Assembly (NCBI GenBank): GCA_024636835.1
Contig: JAGXGH010000121.1
Location: forward strand, 32,888-96,887
Reading direction: 5' to 3'
DNA from: Verrucomicrobiales bacterium
GTDB lineage: Bacteria > Verrucomicrobiota > Verrucomicrobiia > Verrucomicrobiales > SLCJ01
DNA length: 64,000 bases
The notes below the pieces were generated by a model. It searched no databases, was not told where the DNA came from, and worked only from the letters and a program-made list of their open reading frames with translations. A program made the translations under genes and the position numbers. The stretch's first letter is position 1. Every line of letters starts with the position of its first letter. Below, piece after piece: positions 62,501 to 64,000 of the stretch.

Positions 62501-62691
62501 ACCTGGCTGAAGACGTGGTTCCTTTCTGGGATGCGCAAAAGAGGGATGGTAATATCAGTATAAAGAATAATGTATACCTAAATGGTTATAAGGGTGCAGA
62601 TACATTTTATAAGGGTGCTAATACATTTGGAGGTGCCTTAGGTGGTGGTTATTTAGGTGGAAAGATTTACGAGTGGGGGTGGGTCGATTGA
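56575..62691 (+). CDS. Exported RHS/YD-repeat protein with variable C-terminal domain (polymorphic-toxin-like)
   Basis: 2,038 residues from the ATG at 56575, which gives a good signal peptide (H-A-I-I-I-L-V-A-S-A-L-L-N-L-G-S-Y-A-A); a TTG at 56536 is possible. Order: IPT/TIG (57334-57603), bacterial SH3-like (57604-57825), two fibronectin III domains (57829-58390), two carboxypeptidase-regulatory-like domains (58408-58885), DUF6531-like start of the RHS shell (58912-59100), about 35-40 YD repeats (59230-61800), RHS core with R-Y-Y-A-P-L-I-G-R-F (61840-62160), then a 175-residue C-terminal domain after D-V-S-G-F. That domain is A/T-rich at DNA level, unlike the rest. A contact-dependent toxin cargo is inferred. 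No secretion apparatus or immunity gene is adjacent. Confidence 0.92.
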   Translation: MPRFTHAHAIIILVASALLNLGSYAATTYDLTRSSVDAVVAYRQDNGPALGYYVDTTSQAHVSPPRSHLVGAIGSTLTDKRYCQNLIYRYTLPTLKPGEVIQSFTFTCQITSYRDLSQSDYRLDVYLLDELDPTTTGTSLFYRDSQRAKDPLHEFIGSHLENNGDDIDIVLLDPPVDLSYTVTTGDALTLLQSFYGGDHIPDQPEVSLRFNLDLGSEYNELDGDSLNRYIVNPDITTSGFKITVSEGSAPNFGITSISPDAIVGLPIPGRVPVTINGSGFVDGLEVSATWTGGSATVSSSNVTVLSPTQVYVTLATDVTPDAWTLSVTNPDGQTSNTAGFNVIALGVNGDRVQCTENEVNVRNFPSTSSAPTGSVSAGFQGTIVSGPVTGSGYGWYYINWDNGVSGYTAQNFLTKISGTPPAPTNLEAQAFSGRVELGWSDNSVNESGFKVERRLGDGAWSQIATLSSGTNNTRYYTDNDIATNTTYLYRVRAYNGEGNSPYTNEVNLTTPAGPPGALALSNDPPYWDYSFPAGPAVSLRWTASQDVGAYAVYRNGSVYEAGISGTSYTNELGLNPGQTYSYFVRASNAEGTTDSNTMTVTMPANPGTSTDKVLSGFVRDGVSNQALSNVTVTFGGSSTQTDSSGFYAFSGLHGISATLSVGQAGYDPYSLSINPASNSVKNIYLTPDYTASSGSLSGFVRDKATGTAQPNVTVSLTGGLTTVSDGSGYYSFSSLTPASYTINVSTSDFSNYNETLSVTGTRSKNILLARNPSSYGGDNPSPKNADPVNTATGNYFSNTIDLRISGPGVPFVFERHYNSQDATDGPLGFGWNHSYNVGLSVIAGGNVIVRWGDSREDAYVSDGSGGFTTQYGIFDTLIANPDGTYSLEKKNQTVYNFNLSNRLISIVDKNSNTVSLHYTGSNLTSIIDSAGRTITLTNDGNGRITQIADPIGRTVQYTYDASGDLVTSTDPNGNTTNYTYDANHQVLTVVDPRGNTLVSNAYDAEKRVVNSQLDAKGGQTTFVYDEVNRKTTVTQPLGRVTVDHFDTLHRLVQREDALGNSSFYAYDEAGNRTVVTDKRGYNTQYEYDERGNVTAKIDPFGSTTTITYDAENRPLTRTDALGNTTTFEYDSAGNLVKTIDPLAGETRIAYDSIGLPLTVTDPLGRVATTTYDTEGNPATETDALDNTATLTYDGVGRPLTVTDPLSRVTTRAYDANDNLLTATDPLGEIRSYTYDGNDNKLSSTDRRGNSWAYVYDEKDLRTTTTDPLLNETTSGYDALDQRTSVTDARGNTVQFVYDTVGNLITEIDALSEETQHTYDEDGNRITTTDPLGNTTEFVYDKLDRLVQTKDPLGHITTITYDDLSRRTGTTDANGHSTTLEYDALGRLTKVTDAAGGEVTYTYDAVGNRLSMIEPNGNTTTFIYDDLDRLIQKQEPSGGIYQYAYNAVGNRVSQTDPNANTITYSYDANNQLTEITYPSGAPVTFTYDENGSRTAMTDSLGNSTFSYDALNRMTASTDAYGKQIGYSYDEVGHRSTMTYPGSNTVTYGYDAANRMTSVTDWLGGITTYSYDAAGKHITTSNPNGTTAVYTHDAASRLVGLVNAKPDASVICSYSLTLDGVGNHLQSTHNEPLEPHFQAENTAYTYDADNRLTSAGGVAIGYDDNGNMTSHGSDTYSYDFEDRLSETTIDGATYQYAYNGVGNRKEAIAGGETTRYVLDINDSISHVLAETDETGSISNYYIYGRGLTSRIDSSGTAYYHYDVRGSTIALTDESSFVSDSYAYDSFGTILNSSGSNANPFRYVGRYGLLDDGNGLKYVRARYYAPLIGRFITKDPYLGEEDAVQSLHRYVYAQNNPLRLVDVSGFSPCEFESGTFGVFVWEKNNPNVANYVAQRTRLNGRHPTYNEVIADSDAWVLQPAWKTEYHDNGDKDPELKFVNKYDGREAVFTKDFSDKGDYEPYVDPKYAATYNKRTDSLGHLAEDVVPFWDAQKRDGNISIKNNVYLNGYKGADTFYKGANTFGGALGGGYLGGKIYEWGWVD

Positions 62692-62719
62692 AAAAAAGGG
62701 ATAAATTTTTAGCTAAATT

Positions 62720-63586
62720 ATGAGGATCTTATTTATAATCAGTATTATTATTGGAACTGCCATTTGCTCTGGTCAGTCGACGGTGAGGTATGATAATATG
62801 AATAGAGTGACATCAATAACATATGCGGACGGTACAAGCACTCAATTCACCTACGACTCCGCCGGAAATCGCCTCTCAAAAAAAGTCACACTAGCGCCCC
62901 CATCGATTACCAGTGCTCCGCAAGAGAAGACTGTGGTGGCAGGTAGTGCGGCAAGCTTCTCTGTCGGTGCGACAGGTAGTGCGCCTTTAAACTATCATTG
63001 GAAACTTAACGGCACAGAGATTCCCAGTGCAACCAACTGGGGGTACTATCTACCTAATGTAGACCACACGGATACCGGGAACTACACGGTGGTAGTCAGC
63101 AACAATGCAGGAAGCGTCACCAGCGAAGTCGCGGCACTTGAGGTGCTCATTCCTTTCAACTATTGGAGCACCATACATTTCACTGAAGAGGAACTCGCTG
63201 ATGCCACGATTTCCGACCCCGAGGCAATTCCATTGAAGGACGGAGTTCCCAATGTCTTAAAATTCCTGCATAACATCAATCCAATGCTTGCAATGACAGC
63301 CGAGGATCGAGCTGCTTTACCGGAGCTTGGACTCGAAACCGTGGGGGAGGTCGAATACCTCACACTGACTTACCGCGATAATGCGCAAGCAACGAATATC
63401 TCCGTTGAAGTGCAGACCTCATCGGACTTACAACCTGGCGCATGGGAAACAGTCACGCCCAATGTGACTGAACTTCTCCCCAACCCGGATCCGGCTACAG
63501 GCGACCCTATACGGCGTGTAAAAGTCGACGTCACAGGCAAAGACCGCGCCTTCATACGCCTAAAAGTAATTCTTCCCCGTTTGTAG
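62720..63586 (+). CDS. Small exported protein with two YD repeats and an Ig-like domain
   Basis: 288 residues. Signal peptide residues 1-18 (ends I-C-S-G-Q). Two YD-repeat units follow (Y-D-N-M-N-R-V-T-S-I-T-Y and Y-D-S-A-G-N-R-L-S). Then an Ig-like domain (S-I-T-S-A-P-Q-E-K-T-V-V-A-G to A-A-L-E-V-L, about 52-140) with the L-N-G-T-E-I-P pattern, and a C-terminal part with V-E-V-Q-T-S-S-D-L-Q-P-G-A-W common in Verrucomicrobia. It is not an immunity protein by any feature I can see. It may be a truncated or recombined RHS gene, or a natural mini-RHS. 28 bases after the large RHS gene. Confidence 0.75.
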   Translation: MRILFIISIIIGTAICSGQSTVRYDNMNRVTSITYADGTSTQFTYDSAGNRLSKKVTLAPPSITSAPQEKTVVAGSAASFSVGATGSAPLNYHWKLNGTEIPSATNWGYYLPNVDHTDTGNYTVVVSNNAGSVTSEVAALEVLIPFNYWSTIHFTEEELADATISDPEAIPLKDGVPNVLKFLHNINPMLAMTAEDRAALPELGLETVGEVEYLTLTYRDNAQATNISVEVQTSSDLQPGAWETVTPNVTELLPNPDPATGDPIRRVKVDVTGKDRAFIRLKVILPRL

Positions 63587-63921
63587 TGCACTCCGTGTTG
63601 ATGGCCGAGCTTAATGCGTAAGCCGTGGTCGAGTTGTAAGCGCTAAACGTGGCACCACTACCCTGATAGGATCAAAAATAAGGGTCCTACCAATCGCCTG
63701 TAGTCATAAGCGTCGTATGTGCGTGACCTACGACGTTTATGACTACGCGGTATTGTTGCGTAAGCGTAAGCGTCAAACCTAGCACCACTACACAGACTGG
63801 TCGTAGATGTCGTAGGGGATACAGCTATGACAACCACGACAACCCATTTGCTCAAGACCGAATGTCTTGGGCGAGTGCAGGTAAGCCCTACTGCCACACA
63901 GCGGACCAGTCGTAGTCAGCT
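63587..63921. other. Decayed or non-coding stretch after the RHS genes
   Basis: No gene is supported. Short plus-strand stretches look like YD-repeat remains (T-Y-D-V-Y-D-Y near 63728 and Y-D-N-H-D-N-P-F near 63826), in different frames with stops between, so this is probably the debris of earlier RHS sequence. Confidence 0.4.
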
Positions 63922-64000
63922 CCATCCCTCCATCCCTCCATCCCTCCATCCCTCCATCCCTCCATCCCTCCATCCCTCCATCCCTCCATCCCTCCATCCC
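63922..64000 (+). repeat. 8-bp tandem repeat (CCATCCCT)n at window end
   Basis: Nearly ten perfect copies of CCATCCCT fill 63922-64000 with no variation and run off the window, so the full length is unknown. Reverse strand unit AGGGATGG. Confidence 0.95.

Noticed and set aside
63922..64000. Tandem repeat considered as a CRISPR array
   Set aside because: The unit is 8 bases with no spacers.

Overview
The window looks like a chromosomal segment of a member of the Verrucomicrobiota (PVC group). The evidence is indirect: a eukaryotic-like type II glutamine synthetase, a sialate O-acetylesterase, small exported TPR/STN-like and Ig-tailed proteins of a kind common in that phylum, weak Shine-Dalgarno signals, and a nuo operon interrupted by small accessory genes. 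No rRNA gene or intact tRNA gene was seen, so the genus cannot be fixed. Moderately GC-rich housekeeping DNA fills about 0-54 kb. From about 54.4 kb onward the DNA has island character.

Layout. 0-3.2 kb: the end of a two-module M16 peptidase and a secreted sialate O-acetylesterase. 3.9-12.7 kb: smc, folA, thyA, two small uncharacterised genes and acsA, all on the minus strand. 13-17 kb: a small membrane protein, a YugP-like protein that has lost its zinc motif, a LolA-like exported protein, TatD and a Lys/Arg-rich histone-like protein. 17.4-20.4 kb: a three-gene sugar activation operon (nucleotidyltransferase, NahK-like kinase, NDP-sugar epimerase). 20.4-25.2 kb: a TonB-dependent receptor divergent from a two-component system whose NtrC-like regulator has a degenerate AAA+ domain. 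25.4-26.5 kb: a RelBE-type toxin-antitoxin pair and an orphan ribbon-helix-helix antitoxin.

26.5-41.5 kb is a long minus-strand nuo operon for respiratory complex I, in transcription order nuoD, E, F, G, H, I, J, K, L, M, N. It lacks nuoA, nuoB and nuoC and stands head to head with a type II NADH dehydrogenase. Nearly every gap between nuo genes holds short inverted repeats. Four gaps hold a passenger: a GxxExxY gene, two four-helix-bundle (23S IVS-type) genes and one decayed four-helix-bundle gene. I consider this the most interesting system here, because it looks like a family of small cassettes that settle between genes of an essential operon.

43-54 kb holds ordinary accessory and housekeeping genes: a ferritin-like protein, a Trm112-like protein, an NlpC/P60 lipoprotein, a prenyl diphosphate synthase, an SDR, an agmatine deiminase beside an alpha/beta hydrolase lacking its nucleophile, glutamine synthetase, and a minimal protein kinase paired with a PP2C phosphatase.

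54.4-64 kb: a tRNA-Ser-like 3' remnant, a complete IS630-type element with a -1 frameshift site, a 2,038-residue exported RHS protein with a variable C-terminal domain and no evident immunity gene, a second small RHS/Ig protein, decayed sequence, and an 8-bp tandem repeat running off the window end. At least five families of dispersed intergenic repeats were found by eye across the window and are listed separately.
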